This document shows positions 32,715-42,239 of a DNA stretch of 58,608 nt, in pieces. The first letter of the stretch is position 1. The number at the start of each line of letters is the position of its first letter. The notes under the pieces were generated by a model. The model ran no database searches, had not been told where the DNA came from, and saw nothing but the letters and a program-made list of their open reading frames with translations. The position numbers and the translations under genes were made by a program. The stretch is from Acrocarpospora phusangensis (GTDB lineage Bacteria; Actinomycetota; Actinomycetes; Streptosporangiales; Streptosporangiaceae), in NCBI RefSeq assembly GCF_016862995.1, contig NZ_BOOA01000054.1, forward strand, positions 1 to 58,608, given 5' to 3'.

Positions 32715-32818
32715 CACCGCCCGCCGTCACCGCCCGCAATCACCGCCCGCAATCACCGCCCGCAATGATCGCCCGCAATGATCGCCCGCAATGATCGCCC
32801 GTCGTCATCGCCCGTTTC
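32715..32818 (+). repeat. Eight 13-bp tandem repeats between convergent genes
   Basis: Units of CACCGCCCGCAAT type: one variant, three identical, then two GATCGCCCGCAAT, one GATCGCCCGTCGT and a last partial unit. The array runs up to the stop codon of the convergent dinG gene at 32818. It may also act as a transcription buffer between mosC and dinG. Confidence 0.9.
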
Positions 32819-34824
32819 TAACCTGCCGACAGCCTCCGCAGGGCCTGCCGCACCTTCTCCGGGTCCGAGGTCCGCCAGTACGGCGGCAGCGAGTCCAGCA
32901 GGAACGAGCTGTAACGCGCGGTCGCCAGCCGGGGGTCGAGCACGGCGATGACGCCCCGGTCGGTGGTGGAGCGGAGCAGCCGCCCGGCGCCCTGGGCCAG
33001 CAGGAGGGCGGCATGCGTGGCGGCCACCGCCATGAAGCCGTTGCCGCCCTTGGCGGCGATGTGCCGCTGCCGGGAGGACGACAGGGGATCGTCCGGGCGC
33101 GGGAACGGGATGCGGTCGATGATGACCAGCGTGAGGGAGGGGCCGGGCACGTCCACGCCCTGCCAGAGCGACAGGGTGCCGAACAGGCAGGTGGCCGGGT
33201 CCTCGGCGAACTTCTTGACCAGCTGCGAGGTGGAGTCGTCGCCCTGGCAGAGCAGCGGCACCTCCAGCCGGTCGCGCAGCGCCTCGGTGGCGGCCTTGGC
33301 GGCCCGGGTGGAGGAGAACAGGCCGAGCGTGCGCCCCCCGGCGGCCTCGATCAGCTCGGCGATCTCATCCACGTACGCCTCGGGAAGCCCGTCGCGGCCC
33401 GGCTGGGGGAGGTGCTTGGCCACGTAGAGGATGCCGCTGCGGGGATGGTCGAACGGCGAGCCGACGTCCAGGCCGGTCCAGCCGTCCTTGCCGAGCCCCC
33501 ACTGGGCGGCCATGCCGTCGAAGGTGCCGCCGAGCGCGAGCGTGGCCGAGGTGAGGATGACCGTACGGTCGCCGAAGAGCTTGTCGCGGAGCATGCCGCC
33601 GACCGACAGCGGGGCGACGCGCAGCGTGGGCGGCACCCGGCCGTGCCCGGCCTCCAGCCAGACCACCTCGGCGCGGTCCACCTCCGAGTCGCCGCCGAAC
33701 GCGTCCAGCATGCGCTGCGCGGTGTCGTGCACCTCGTCCAGCATGGTGAACGCGGCCTTGCGCAGGCTCACGTTCTCCGGGTTGTCCTTGTCGCCGGACC
33801 GGTCGCCCCCGCGCGGCCCGAGCGCGGTCAGGCAGCCGAACGCCGAGTCCCTGACCAGCGCCAGCGACATGCCGAGCGACTGCGGCAGTTCGTCCACCCG
33901 CCCGGCGGGGGCGGCGGCCAGCAGCGCCTGCAGATCCTCGCCGGCCGCCTGGAGCCGGTCGGCGACGCCCTGCTCGATCAGCCGGCCGGCCCGCCGGGCG
34001 GCGATGGACACGCCCGCGTCGGAGAGCTCGCCGGTCACGACCGAGGTCACCCGGTCCACCAGCTCGTGCGCCTCGTCCACCACGACCACGTCGTGCTCCG
34101 GCAGGACGGCGAAGTCCTCCATCGCGTCGATGGCCAGCAGCGCGTGGTTGGTCACCACCACGTCCACCAGGCCCGCGCGTTCCCGCGCCAGTTCGGCGAA
34201 GCACTCCGAGCCGCTCGGGCAGCGCTGCGCGCCCAGGCACTCCCGGGCGGTCACCGAGAACTGCCGCCAGGCCTGCTCGTTTACCCCGGGCACCAGTTCG
34301 TCCCGGTCGCCGGTCTCGGTCTCGTCCGCCCACTCCTGGATGCGCTGGACCATGCGCCCGGTCGCGCTCACCTCGCGCGGGTCGAAGAGCTGGTCGCCCT
34401 CGTCGTCGGGCATGCCCACGGTGGCCTTGTAGCGGCACAGGTAGTTGCGCCGGCCCTTCAGGATGGCGAACTCCGGCCGCTTCGGCAGTTCGGACGCCAG
34501 CGCCTCGGCCAGCCGGGGCAGGTCCCGGTCCACCAGCTGCCGCTGGAGCGCGATCGTGGCCGTGGACACCACCACGGCGTGCTGGGAGGCGGCGGCGTGC
34601 CGGATCGCGGGCACCAGGTAGGCCAGCGACTTCCCGGTGCCGGTCCCGGCCTGCACGGCCAGGTGCTCCTCTTTCTCCAGAGCGTCCTGCACGGCCCTGG
34701 CCATCCTCACCTGACCTGGCCTTTCGGCGCCGCCGAGCTCCTTGACGGCGGTCGTGAGCAGGTCTTCCACAGGTGGCAGGTCGGGTGTCGGCACGGGGAG
34801 AACCGTACCGGCTGGCACTGACAT
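32818..34824 (-). CDS. dinG: DinG-family ATP-dependent DNA helicase
   Basis: 668 aa, superfamily 2 iron-sulfur helicase related to XPD. Walker A is in VQAGTGTGKSLAYLVPAI; four Cys (YLCRYKATVG, then ARECLGAQRCPSGSECF) fit the 4Fe-4S cluster; the DEAH box is VVVDEAHELVDRV. Helicase C-terminal motifs include FGTLSLWQGVDVPGPSL and QGAGRLLRSTTDRGVIAV. The ATG at 34824 is chosen because the conserved part starts soon after (VEDLLTTAVKELGGAERPGQ); the frame is open to an ATG at 34896. Role in repair and R-loop/replication conflict handling by family knowledge. Confidence 0.92.
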   Translation of the reverse strand: MSVPAGTVLPVPTPDLPPVEDLLTTAVKELGGAERPGQVRMARAVQDALEKEEHLAVQAGTGTGKSLAYLVPAIRHAAASQHAVVVSTATIALQRQLVDRDLPRLAEALASELPKRPEFAILKGRRNYLCRYKATVGMPDDEGDQLFDPREVSATGRMVQRIQEWADETETGDRDELVPGVNEQAWRQFSVTARECLGAQRCPSGSECFAELARERAGLVDVVVTNHALLAIDAMEDFAVLPEHDVVVVDEAHELVDRVTSVVTGELSDAGVSIAARRAGRLIEQGVADRLQAAGEDLQALLAAAPAGRVDELPQSLGMSLALVRDSAFGCLTALGPRGGDRSGDKDNPENVSLRKAAFTMLDEVHDTAQRMLDAFGGDSEVDRAEVVWLEAGHGRVPPTLRVAPLSVGGMLRDKLFGDRTVILTSATLALGGTFDGMAAQWGLGKDGWTGLDVGSPFDHPRSGILYVAKHLPQPGRDGLPEAYVDEIAELIEAAGGRTLGLFSSTRAAKAATEALRDRLEVPLLCQGDDSTSQLVKKFAEDPATCLFGTLSLWQGVDVPGPSLTLVIIDRIPFPRPDDPLSSSRQRHIAAKGGNGFMAVAATHAALLLAQGAGRLLRSTTDRGVIAVLDPRLATARYSSFLLDSLPPYWRTSDPEKVRQALRRLSAG

Positions 34825-34922
34825 CCCGGGTGTGTTATCGGTCTGTGACCGTTGGACCACATCCCGGAGTTCGGGGGTCCGGGCGGGAGATCGCATGGCA
34901 CACTGGCCCCACGAGCCCTAGG

Positions 34923-34944
34923 TCAAAGACGATCAAAGACGATC
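34923..34944 (+). repeat. 10-bp tandem duplication
   Basis: TCAAAGACGA occurs twice (34923-34932, 34933-34942) followed by TC, in the divergent region between dinG and the Pro/Gln-rich protein gene. Possibly a regulator half-site pair; low support. Confidence 0.4.
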
Positions 34945-35043
34945 TACCTTGGGTGATCTGGCGGTGGTCCGGCAAGGCCGGAATAGGCGTTTCGGTAGTG
35001 TTTCTAGAGGTCGAGTGGACGGATAAGGGCAGGTAAAGGCACT

Positions 35044-35955
35044 ATGTCTGTCATGTCGGAAGTCGTCCCGCTGCCGTCGTTCGGCGAAGTTTTCTTTGAC
35101 GCTAGAGGTCAGGACCGTGTTCTGCGCGTCACCTGGCACGAGGGAACGCTCGTGCTGAGCCTCTGGCGCGGCGAGATGTGCACGGCCAGTTTCCGCATGC
35201 CCATGGACGATGTCGGCCGTCTCCTGGAGACCCTCGACGTGGGTTTCGCGGAGGCCGGCGGCACCCTGGAGGCGCCGCAGGCCGTCGTGGACGGGACCGG
35301 CCCCTTCCCGCAGCCCGAGTTCGAGGACTACCCGGGGACCGGGCAGTACACGCGGCCCCCGGCGCCGGTGGGCTACGAGCAGGGTTACCCCGACACCCCC
35401 GCCTACGCCCCGCCCCCGCAGCCCGCCCCCGCGCCCGCCGCGGCGGCGCTCGGGCCCAACGACGTCCTGGTCGCCCGCGGCACCCCGAACCGGGACCGCC
35501 TGGTGGCCGTCGACTCCGGGCCCCAGCGGGTGCCCGTGCCGCGTGAGCGCGAGGCCCCCCGGGAGCAGCCGCCGTACGAGCCGGCGGGCCCCGCCGAGCC
35601 GGTGTACCAGTTCCCCTCGCCGATCCCCGGCCGGCCGGCCTACCGCTTCGACCCCGAACCCCAGCCGGAACCCCAGTACGCCGAGCCGCACTACCAGGGC
35701 CACCAGCCCGACCCCCGGTACGCCCAGCCCCAGCCGCAGTACCAGCAGGACTACCACTACCAGCCGGAACCGCAGCAGTACCCGGACCCGAGGGACCCCC
35801 GCTACCAGCAGCAGCAACCGCAGCAGCCGCAGGTCGACCCCGCGGACCCGCTCGGCCTCGGCCCGGTGGCCAGGCCGTACGTGCCGCAGGAGCAGATGTA
35901 CGCGACCGGGGAGCGCCTGCGCCCGCCGGACCGCGACGACCAGCGGGACTGGTGA
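35044..35955 (+). CDS. Two-part protein: conserved N-terminal domain and Pro/Gln/Tyr-rich tail
   Basis: 303 aa. Residues 1-75 form a compact domain (FGEVFFDARGQDRVLRVTWH; FRMPMDDVGRLLETLDVGF) that I recognise only as a recurring actinomycete unknown. The rest is low complexity and probably disordered, with proline-rich blocks (YAPPPQPAPAPAAAALG) and Tyr-Gln-Pro repeats (QPQYQQDYHYQPEPQQYPD). No signal peptide or TM. The disordered tail could bind cell-division, condensate or membrane partners, but this is a guess. It starts 220 bp from dinG and lies 63 bp before the antiporter. Confidence 0.7.
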   Translation: MSVMSEVVPLPSFGEVFFDARGQDRVLRVTWHEGTLVLSLWRGEMCTASFRMPMDDVGRLLETLDVGFAEAGGTLEAPQAVVDGTGPFPQPEFEDYPGTGQYTRPPAPVGYEQGYPDTPAYAPPPQPAPAPAAAALGPNDVLVARGTPNRDRLVAVDSGPQRVPVPREREAPREQPPYEPAGPAEPVYQFPSPIPGRPAYRFDPEPQPEPQYAEPHYQGHQPDPRYAQPQPQYQQDYHYQPEPQQYPDPRDPRYQQQQPQQPQVDPADPLGLGPVARPYVPQEQMYATGERLRPPDRDDQRDW

Positions 35956-36018
35956 GCTCCGCCTGACCCCCTCCCGCCTGTCCGAAACACCGGGAATGGC
36001 GGCTAGGCTCTGCGTCTG

Positions 36019-37611
36019 ATGGACGCGATCTCGGCAGTGCAGCTCCTCCTGCTTCCCGCCGGTGCGCTCGCGGTCGCCGGGCTGGCCCGCCGGCTGAACC
36101 TGAGCGCCCCCCTGCTCCTGGTGCTCGCCGGTCTGGTCGTCTCGGTCATCCCGGGCGTCCCCGAGTACAGTCTCAGCCCGGAAATCGTGCTGTTCGTCTT
36201 CCTGCCGCCGCTGCTCTACTCGGCCGCGCTGGACAGTTCCTACCTGCGGCTGCGCGACGTGAAGCGCCCGGTCATGCTGCTGTCGGTGGGCCTGGTGCTG
36301 TTCAGCATGCTGGCCATCGGCCTCACCGCGTACGCGCTGATCCCCGGCCTGGCGCTGGCCGCGGCGCTGGCGCTGGGCGCGATCGTGGCCCCGCCGGACG
36401 CGGTGGCGGCGGCGGCCATCGGCCGCAAGCTGGGACTGCCCCGGCGCCCGATGACCGTGCTCATCGGGGAGAGCCTGTTCAACGACGCGACCGCGCTGAC
36501 CGCCTACCGGGTCGCCGTGGGCGCCCTCGCGGGCGTGAGCGCCGGCTTTCTCAGCGCGGCCGGCCAGTTCGCGTACGCGGCGGGGGTCGGCCTGCTGATC
36601 GGCATGGTCCTCGCCTACCTGGCCAGCCGCCTGCTCACCAGGATCGGCGACGCGCTGGTGGCCAACGCGTTCTCGCTGATGATTCCGTACGCGGCGTATC
36701 TGGCCGCCGAGGTGGTGCACGCCTCCGGCGTGATCTCCGTGGTGGTCGTCGGGATCTACCTCGGCCACCAGATGAGCAACACCTCCTACGGCACCCGCCT
36801 GCTCTCCCGGGCCGTCTGGCAGGTGGTCGACTTCCTGCTGGAGTCGATCGTGTTCGCGCTGATCGGCCTGCAGTTGCTGGTGGTCGTGCGGGGGCTGCAC
36901 GGCCAGAACCCCTGGCAGGTGGCCGGATACGCGATCGCCCTGTTCGCGGTGACCGTGCTTTCGCGGCTGGCCTGGCTGGTCCCGGGGACGTACCTGCCCC
37001 GGGTGGTGTCCAAGAAGATCCGGTCGAGCGAGACGCAGGTGCCGTGGCAGCACGTCGCGGTGGTGGGCTGGGCCGGGATGCGCGGCGTGGTCTCGCTGGC
37101 GGCGGCGTTCGCGCTGCCCAAGGAGAATCTGCCCCAGCGCGACCTGCTGCTCTTCCTCACCTTCGCGGTGGTCATCGGCACCCTGGTCGTGCAGGGCCTG
37201 TCGTTCCCGTGGCTGATCAGGAAGCTGGGCGTCAGCAACGAGCAGGAGCGGTTCCAGGACGACCTCACCGAGGCCGCCGCCCAGCAGGCCGCCGCGGCGG
37301 CGGGCCTGGCCAGGCTGGAGGAGCTGGTGGCCGAGGAGGGCGTGCTGGAGGTGCACCAGCAGGTGGTCGACCAGCTCAGGACCCGGTCGGAGCGCGCCGC
37401 GCTGCAGGCATGGGAAAGGCTCGGCGGCGGCACCGGGCCGGAGGGCGAGGAGACCCCCGCCACCGTCTACCGGCGGCTGCGCCGGGAGATGCTCGCCGCC
37501 GAGCGGCAGGTCTTCATCCGGCTGCGCGACCAGCGCCGCATCGACGACGAGGTGCTGCGCCGGGTCATGGCCGACATGGACTTCGAAGAGGCCACCCTGG
37601 AGCGGGACTAG
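36019..37611 (+). CDS. Na+/H+ antiporter, CPA1 family
   Basis: 530 aa. About 12 TM helices over residues 1-400, then a cytosolic tail of about 130 residues predicted as coiled coil (QQAAAAAGLARLEELVAEEG). Key motifs: FLPPLLYSAALDSSY, ALGAIVAPPDAVAAAAI, the ND ion-binding motif in IGESLFNDATALTAYR, and GWAGMRGVVSLAAAFALP. It exchanges Na+ or K+ for H+ at the plasma membrane. A UBP zinc-finger gene converges on it with nine bp between stops; the two domains are often linked in actinobacteria. Confidence 0.93.
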   Translation: MDAISAVQLLLLPAGALAVAGLARRLNLSAPLLLVLAGLVVSVIPGVPEYSLSPEIVLFVFLPPLLYSAALDSSYLRLRDVKRPVMLLSVGLVLFSMLAIGLTAYALIPGLALAAALALGAIVAPPDAVAAAAIGRKLGLPRRPMTVLIGESLFNDATALTAYRVAVGALAGVSAGFLSAAGQFAYAAGVGLLIGMVLAYLASRLLTRIGDALVANAFSLMIPYAAYLAAEVVHASGVISVVVVGIYLGHQMSNTSYGTRLLSRAVWQVVDFLLESIVFALIGLQLLVVVRGLHGQNPWQVAGYAIALFAVTVLSRLAWLVPGTYLPRVVSKKIRSSETQVPWQHVAVVGWAGMRGVVSLAAAFALPKENLPQRDLLLFLTFAVVIGTLVVQGLSFPWLIRKLGVSNEQERFQDDLTEAAAQQAAAAAGLARLEELVAEEGVLEVHQQVVDQLRTRSERAALQAWERLGGGTGPEGEETPATVYRRLRREMLAAERQVFIRLRDQRRIDDEVLRRVMADMDFEEATLERD

Positions 37612-37620
37612 CGGCGGCCG

Positions 37621-37878
37621 TCAGCCCATCACGTTGTCGAGGTAGCACCAGCGCCAGGTCTCGCCCGGCTCGAACGAGGCGATCACCGGGTGCTCGGTCT
37701 CCTTGTAGTGCGCCGTGGCGTGCCGGCCCGGCGAGGAGTCGCAGCAGCCGATGTGCCCGCAGCTCAGGCATCGGCGCAGATGAACCCAGCGACGGCCCTC
37801 CTTGAGACACTCCTCGCAGCCTTCGGGTGTGTTGGCCGGGGTGTCTCCGGCCTTGATCAGATGCTCACAGGTCCCCAT
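37621..37878 (-). CDS. UBP-type zinc finger protein
   Basis: 85 aa consisting of one ZnF-UBP domain: Cys4, His6, Cys21, Cys24, Cys37, Cys40, Cys45/46, His53, His57 and His63 supply three zinc sites, as in RCLSCGHIGCCDSSPGRHAT. In eukaryotes the fold binds the ubiquitin C-terminus; in bacteria it occurs alone or joined to antiporters and its ligand is unknown. Convergent with the antiporter gene, so it is not co-transcribed here. Confidence 0.9.
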   Translation of the reverse strand: MGTCEHLIKAGDTPANTPEGCEECLKEGRRWVHLRRCLSCGHIGCCDSSPGRHATAHYKETEHPVIASFEPGETWRWCYLDNVMG

Positions 37879-37979
37879 GGCCCCAATCTTATGTCCAGAG
37901 CATTATTCCGATTTGGCAACCACCCCTTGATCAGGCGTGATCCCCGGGGGACTCTCACTTCACAGGGTGAGGAGCCTCC

Positions 37980-38765
37980 ATGTTGGAAGTCCGCAACCTC
38001 GAAGTGGTGTACGACGACGTGATGCTGGTGCTGCGCGGGGTGAGCCTGCGCGTGCCGGAGGGCTCCGTGGTGGCGCTGCTGGGCGCGAACGGCGCCGGGA
38101 AGACCACGCTGCTGCGGGCGCTGTCGGGGCTGCTGGACGTGCACGACGGCGTCGTCACGAAGGGCTCGGTGACGCTGGACGGCGAGCCCATCCACGGGCT
38201 GCGCCCGGCGCAGGTGGTCCGGCGCGGGATCAGCCAGGTGATGGAGGGCCGGCGCATCCTGGCCGAGCTGACCGTCGAGGAGAACCTGCGGGTCGGCGCG
38301 CACACCGCGCCGCGCGCCCTGGCCGCCAACCTGGACCGGGTCTACGGGCTGTTCCCGGTGCTCAGGAGCCGCCGCAGGAGCGTCTCCGGCTACCTGTCCG
38401 GGGGCGAGCAGCAGATGCTGGCGCTGGGCAGGGCGCTGATGGCGGGCCCCCGCTACCTGCTGCTGGACGAGCCCAGCCTGGGTCTGGCCCCCGCGCTGGT
38501 ACGGCAGATCAAGGACCTCGTCGTCGAGATCAACAAGCAGGGCGTCACGGTGCTGCTGGTGGAGCAGAACGCCCGGATGGCGCTGTCCATCGCGGCCCAC
38601 GGCTACGTGCTGGAGACCGGCAAGGTGGTCATGGACCGCCCGGCCGCCGAACTGCTCTCCGACGAGGACATCAGGGAGTTCTACCTGGGCCTGGGCGCGG
38701 AGGGCGCGGCCAAGTCGTTCCGCGAGGTCAAGCACTACAAGCGGCGGAAGCGATGGCTCTCATGA
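37980..38765 (+). CDS. Branched-chain-type ABC transporter ATPase (LivF-like)
   Basis: 261 aa. Walker A LLGANGAGKTTLLRALSG, signature YLSGGEQQMLALGRALM, Walker B YLLLDEPSLGLAP and the LivF-type H-loop region VLLVEQNARMALSIA. First gene of an ATPase-ATPase-CoA ligase-permease-permease-binding protein cluster. The ATG at 37980 has GAGGAG seven nt upstream. It is somewhat longer than LivF (about 235 aa), through a basic C-terminal tail. Substrate inferred from the cluster, not from this subunit. Confidence 0.93.
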   Translation: MLEVRNLEVVYDDVMLVLRGVSLRVPEGSVVALLGANGAGKTTLLRALSGLLDVHDGVVTKGSVTLDGEPIHGLRPAQVVRRGISQVMEGRRILAELTVEENLRVGAHTAPRALAANLDRVYGLFPVLRSRRRSVSGYLSGGEQQMLALGRALMAGPRYLLLDEPSLGLAPALVRQIKDLVVEINKQGVTVLLVEQNARMALSIAAHGYVLETGKVVMDRPAAELLSDEDIREFYLGLGAEGAAKSFREVKHYKRRKRWLS

Positions 38766-39535
38766 CGGCTCTCACGAACGTGCTCTCGGTACGCGACGTC
38801 GGGCTCTCCTTCGCCGGGGTGACCGCCATCGACGGCGTCTCCTTCGACGTCGGCCCGGCCGAGCTGCTGGCCGTGATCGGTCCGAACGGGGCGGGCAAGA
38901 CCTCCGTCTTCAACGTGCTGTCCGGCGTCTACCGGCCGCAGCGGGGCGCGGTGCGCTTCCTCGGCGAGCCGATCCTGGGCCTGCGCCCGCACCGCATCGC
39001 CGCCATGGGCCTGGCCAGGACCTTCCAGAACGTCGAGCTGTTCCACAACCTGACCGTCCTGGACAACCTCATGCTCGGCCGCCACCACCACTTCCGGTAC
39101 GGCACGCTCGCCGCCGCGGCCTGGCTGGGCCGGGCCCGCCGGGAGGAGCTGGCCGCCCGCGCCCAGGTGGAGGAGATCATCGACTTCCTGGACCTGGCCG
39201 CCTGGCGCCGCCACCCGGTCCGGCTCCTGCCGTACGGGATCCAGAAGCGGGTGGAGCTGGGGCGGGCGCTGGCGATGGAGCCGAAGCTGCTCCTGCTGGA
39301 CGAGCCGGTGGCCGGCATGAACCTGGAGGAGACCGAGGACATGGCCAGGTTCGTCCTGGACATCCGGGACGACCTGGGCATCCCGCTGGTGCTGGTGGAC
39401 CACGACATGGGCCTGGTCATGGACCTGGCCGACCGGGTGCTGGTGCTGGACTTCGGCCGGCAGGTGGCGCTGGGCACGCCGGCCGAGGTGCAGCGCGATC
39501 CCAAGGTCATCGAGGCGTATCTGGGGGAGTCATGA
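38753..39535 (+). CDS. Branched-chain-type ABC transporter ATPase (LivG-like)
   Basis: 260 aa. Walker A VIGPNGAGKTSVFNVLSG, LivG-typical GLARTFQNVELFHNLTVLDN, degenerate signature LLPYGIQKRVELGRALAM, Walker B LLLLDEPVAGMN and H-loop LVLVDHDMGLVMDLADR. Starts at ATG 38753, or at ATG 38762 which overlaps the previous stop as ATGA. Its TGA in turn overlaps the start of the acyl-CoA synthetase gene. Confidence 0.93.
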   Translation: MALMTALTNVLSVRDVGLSFAGVTAIDGVSFDVGPAELLAVIGPNGAGKTSVFNVLSGVYRPQRGAVRFLGEPILGLRPHRIAAMGLARTFQNVELFHNLTVLDNLMLGRHHHFRYGTLAAAAWLGRARREELAARAQVEEIIDFLDLAAWRRHPVRLLPYGIQKRVELGRALAMEPKLLLLDEPVAGMNLEETEDMARFVLDIRDDLGIPLVLVDHDMGLVMDLADRVLVLDFGRQVALGTPAEVQRDPKVIEAYLGES

Positions 39536-41364
39536 CCGTCGTCACGCAGTCCGTCACCACCTCGGTGGTGACCAGGGTCCGGGACCGCGCGCTGGCCACG
39601 CCCGGCCGGGTGGCGCTGCGGGAGAAGGCGTTCGGCATCTGGCAGGAGGTCGGCTGGGGGCAGTACTGGGAGCAGGTGGAGCTGGTCGGCCACGCGCTGC
39701 TGGCGCTGGGCGTGGAGCCGGGCGACCGGGTCGCGGTGCATGCGGAGAACCGGCGCGAATGGCTCTACTCCGACCTCGGCATCGTCGCCGTGCGTGGCGT
39801 GACCGTCGGCCTGTACCCGACCAACCCCGCCGCGGAGGTGTCCTACCTGCTCGCGCACTCGGGGGCGCGCATCCTGATCGCCGAGGACCAGGAGCAGGTG
39901 GACAAGGCCCTCGCCGTCCTCGACGAGTGCCCGGAGCTCGAACACATCGTGTACATCGAGCCGAGGGGCATCACCGGCTACGCCGACCCCCGGCTGATCT
40001 TCTGGCGGGACTTCCTCGAACTCGGGCGGACCCACCGCGACGAGAATCCCGGCGCGGTGGCCCGCCGGATGGCCGGATCGGAGCCCGGCGACCTGATGAC
40101 CCTGATCTACACCTCCGGCACCACCGGGCCGCCCAAGGGCGCGATGCTCACCATCGCCAACGTCGAGTTCGCCGTGAACACGCTGACCACCGTGGCCGTG
40201 CCGCCGCCTGCCCCGCGCGACCTGGTCCTGTCCTACCTGCCGCTCTGCCACGTGGCCGAACGCGCGTTCACCGTCTGGTTCAACGCCGCCGCCGGAGTGC
40301 AGGTCAACTTCGCCGAGTCGATCGAGACCGTGCCGGCCAACCTGCGCGAGGTCCAGCCCACGATCCTGTTCGGCGTGCCCAGGATCTGGGAGAAGGTCCT
40401 GGCCGGGGTGAACACCCGGCTGGACTCGGCCTCGCCGCTGAAACGCCTCACCCTGCGCTTCTGGCTGCGGGTCGCCGACCGCATCGGGGACGCCCTGGTC
40501 CGCGCCGGCGGCCGGCACACCGTCGGCACCCGCGCGGCGTACGCGGTCGGCTGGCTGTTCTGCTACCGGGCGCTGCGCGAGCGGCTCGGCCTGCGCCGGG
40601 TCCGCTACGCCGCCTCCGGCGCCGCGCCCATCGCCGCCGACGTGCTCAAGTTCTTCATGGGCATCGGCCTGCCCATGCACGAGGTGTACGGCATGACCGA
40701 GAACTCCGCCGTGGCCACCGGCAACCGCCCCGGCCGGGTCCGCCTGGGCACGGTCGGCGAGCCGCACGACGGGGTGGAGCTGCGCCTGGACGAGGCCACC
40801 GGCGAGATCCTGACCCGGCATCCCGGCAACTTCGCGGGCTACTGGCGCGACCCGCGGGCCACGGCCGCCGTGCTGGACGAGGACGGCTGGCTGCACACCG
40901 GCGACGTCGGGGCCTGGGTGGACGGCACCCACATCAAGATCACCGATCGGATGAAGGACATCCTGATCACGGCCGGAGGCAAGAACGTCGCGCCGTCGGA
41001 GCTGGAGAACGCGCTGAAGGCGTCGCCGTACGTCAAGGAGGCGGTGGTCGTCGGGGATCGGCGGCCGTACCTGGCGGCGCTGATCGGGATCGAGCTGGAG
41101 ACGGTGGGGGAGTGGGCGCGGCGGCGCGGCCTGCCGTACACGACCTATCGGGATCTGTCGGAGAAGGCGGAGGTGCGGGAGCTGGTGCAGGGCATCGTGG
41201 ACGGCGTCAACGAGCGGTTCGCGCGGGTCGAGCAGGTCCGGCGGTTCGCCTTCCTGCCCAAGGAACTGGACCACGAGGACGGCGAGCTGACCGCCACCCA
41301 GAAGGTCAAGCGCGGCGCGGTGGCCCGGCTCTTCGAGGACCTCGTCGAAGGGCTGTACCGATGA
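39532..41364 (+). CDS. AMP-forming long-chain acyl-CoA synthetase
   Basis: 610 aa, FadD15-like ANL enzyme. AMP/ATP loop LIYTSGTTGPPKGAML (about 192), PTILFGVPRIWEKV, the A5 motif YGMTENSAVA, A7 WLHTGDVGAWVDG, A8 hinge ITDRMKDILITAGGKNVAP and a C-terminal Lys in ATQKVKRGAV. It activates a carboxylic acid as CoA thioester. It is translationally coupled to LivG upstream and to the first permease downstream (ATGA overlaps), so uptake and CoA trapping of one acid substrate are likely linked. Confidence 0.93.
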   Translation: MTVVTQSVTTSVVTRVRDRALATPGRVALREKAFGIWQEVGWGQYWEQVELVGHALLALGVEPGDRVAVHAENRREWLYSDLGIVAVRGVTVGLYPTNPAAEVSYLLAHSGARILIAEDQEQVDKALAVLDECPELEHIVYIEPRGITGYADPRLIFWRDFLELGRTHRDENPGAVARRMAGSEPGDLMTLIYTSGTTGPPKGAMLTIANVEFAVNTLTTVAVPPPAPRDLVLSYLPLCHVAERAFTVWFNAAAGVQVNFAESIETVPANLREVQPTILFGVPRIWEKVLAGVNTRLDSASPLKRLTLRFWLRVADRIGDALVRAGGRHTVGTRAAYAVGWLFCYRALRERLGLRRVRYAASGAAPIAADVLKFFMGIGLPMHEVYGMTENSAVATGNRPGRVRLGTVGEPHDGVELRLDEATGEILTRHPGNFAGYWRDPRATAAVLDEDGWLHTGDVGAWVDGTHIKITDRMKDILITAGGKNVAPSELENALKASPYVKEAVVVGDRRPYLAALIGIELETVGEWARRRGLPYTTYRDLSEKAEVRELVQGIVDGVNERFARVEQVRRFAFLPKELDHEDGELTATQKVKRGAVARLFEDLVEGLYR

Positions 41365-42239
41365 TCGAGACGCTGATCCGCGGGCTGGGCAACGGTTCCG
41401 TCTACGCGCTGCTGGCGCTCGGATTCGTGATCATCTACAAGGCCACCCGCGTGATCAGCTTCGCCCAGCCGTCCTTCATGATCGCCGGTGCGGTGGCGGT
41501 CAGCTACCTGGCCGAGATCACCGGCTTCTACCTCGCGGTGGTCCTGGCCGCGCTGCTGGTGGCCGGCGTCGCCCTGGTCATCGAGCGCATCGCGATCCGC
41601 CCGATGATCGGCCGCCCGGTGTTCGTGATCGCGATCATCAGCCTGGGCGTGGACGTGGTGGTCCGCGTCGTCGCCAACGGCTTCATCGGCACCGACGTGC
41701 GCCAGGTCGGCGACCCCTGGGGCTTCTCGCTGGTCACCCTCGGCGGCGTCACCATCCAGCAGCGCTGGATCGCCATGTTCGTGGCCGCCGCCGTCCTGGT
41801 CGGCCTGCTCTTCCTGTTCTTCCGCCACACCCGGTACGGCCTGGCCATGCGCGCCGCCGCCTTCGACCAGGAGACCGCGCTCGCCCAGGGCGTCTCGGTC
41901 GGCATGGTGTTCGCGCTCTCCTGGGGGCTGGCCGGCGGGCTGGCCGCCATCGCCGGCACCTTCGTCGGCACCGGCCAGGGCGTCGACCAGCTGACCTGGA
42001 TCATCGCGCTGAAGGCGCTGCCCGCGATCATCGTGGGCGGGCTCGACTCGCTCGGCGGGGCCGTGATCGGCGGCCTGGCCATCGGGGTGGTGGAGTCGCT
42101 GGCCCAGTCCTACCAGGGTGACGTGGCGCCCTGGCTGGGGCAGAACTTCGCGGTCGTCACGCCGTACGTGGTGATGCTGGTGGTTCTGCTCGTCCGGCCG
42201 TACGGACTGTTCGGCACCCCGGAGGTTGAGCGGGTATGA
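41361..42239 (+). CDS. Branched-chain-type ABC permease (LivH-like)
   Basis: 292 aa with eight or so TM helices. Start motif LIRGLGNGSVYALLALGFVIIYKATRVISFAQPSF is the standard LivH entry (split over residues 5-39), and RAAAFDQETALAQGVSVGMV is the ATPase-coupling loop. The ATG overlaps the synthetase stop, and the end overlaps the next permease by four nt. Confidence 0.92.
   Translation: MIETLIRGLGNGSVYALLALGFVIIYKATRVISFAQPSFMIAGAVAVSYLAEITGFYLAVVLAALLVAGVALVIERIAIRPMIGRPVFVIAIISLGVDVVVRVVANGFIGTDVRQVGDPWGFSLVTLGGVTIQQRWIAMFVAAAVLVGLLFLFFRHTRYGLAMRAAAFDQETALAQGVSVGMVFALSWGLAGGLAAIAGTFVGTGQGVDQLTWIIALKALPAIIVGGLDSLGGAVIGGLAIGVVESLAQSYQGDVAPWLGQNFAVVTPYVVMLVVLLVRPYGLFGTPEVERV

Noticed and set aside
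32715-32818. Tandem repeats as a possible CRISPR array
   Set aside because: 13-bp units without spacers, and no cas genes nearby.
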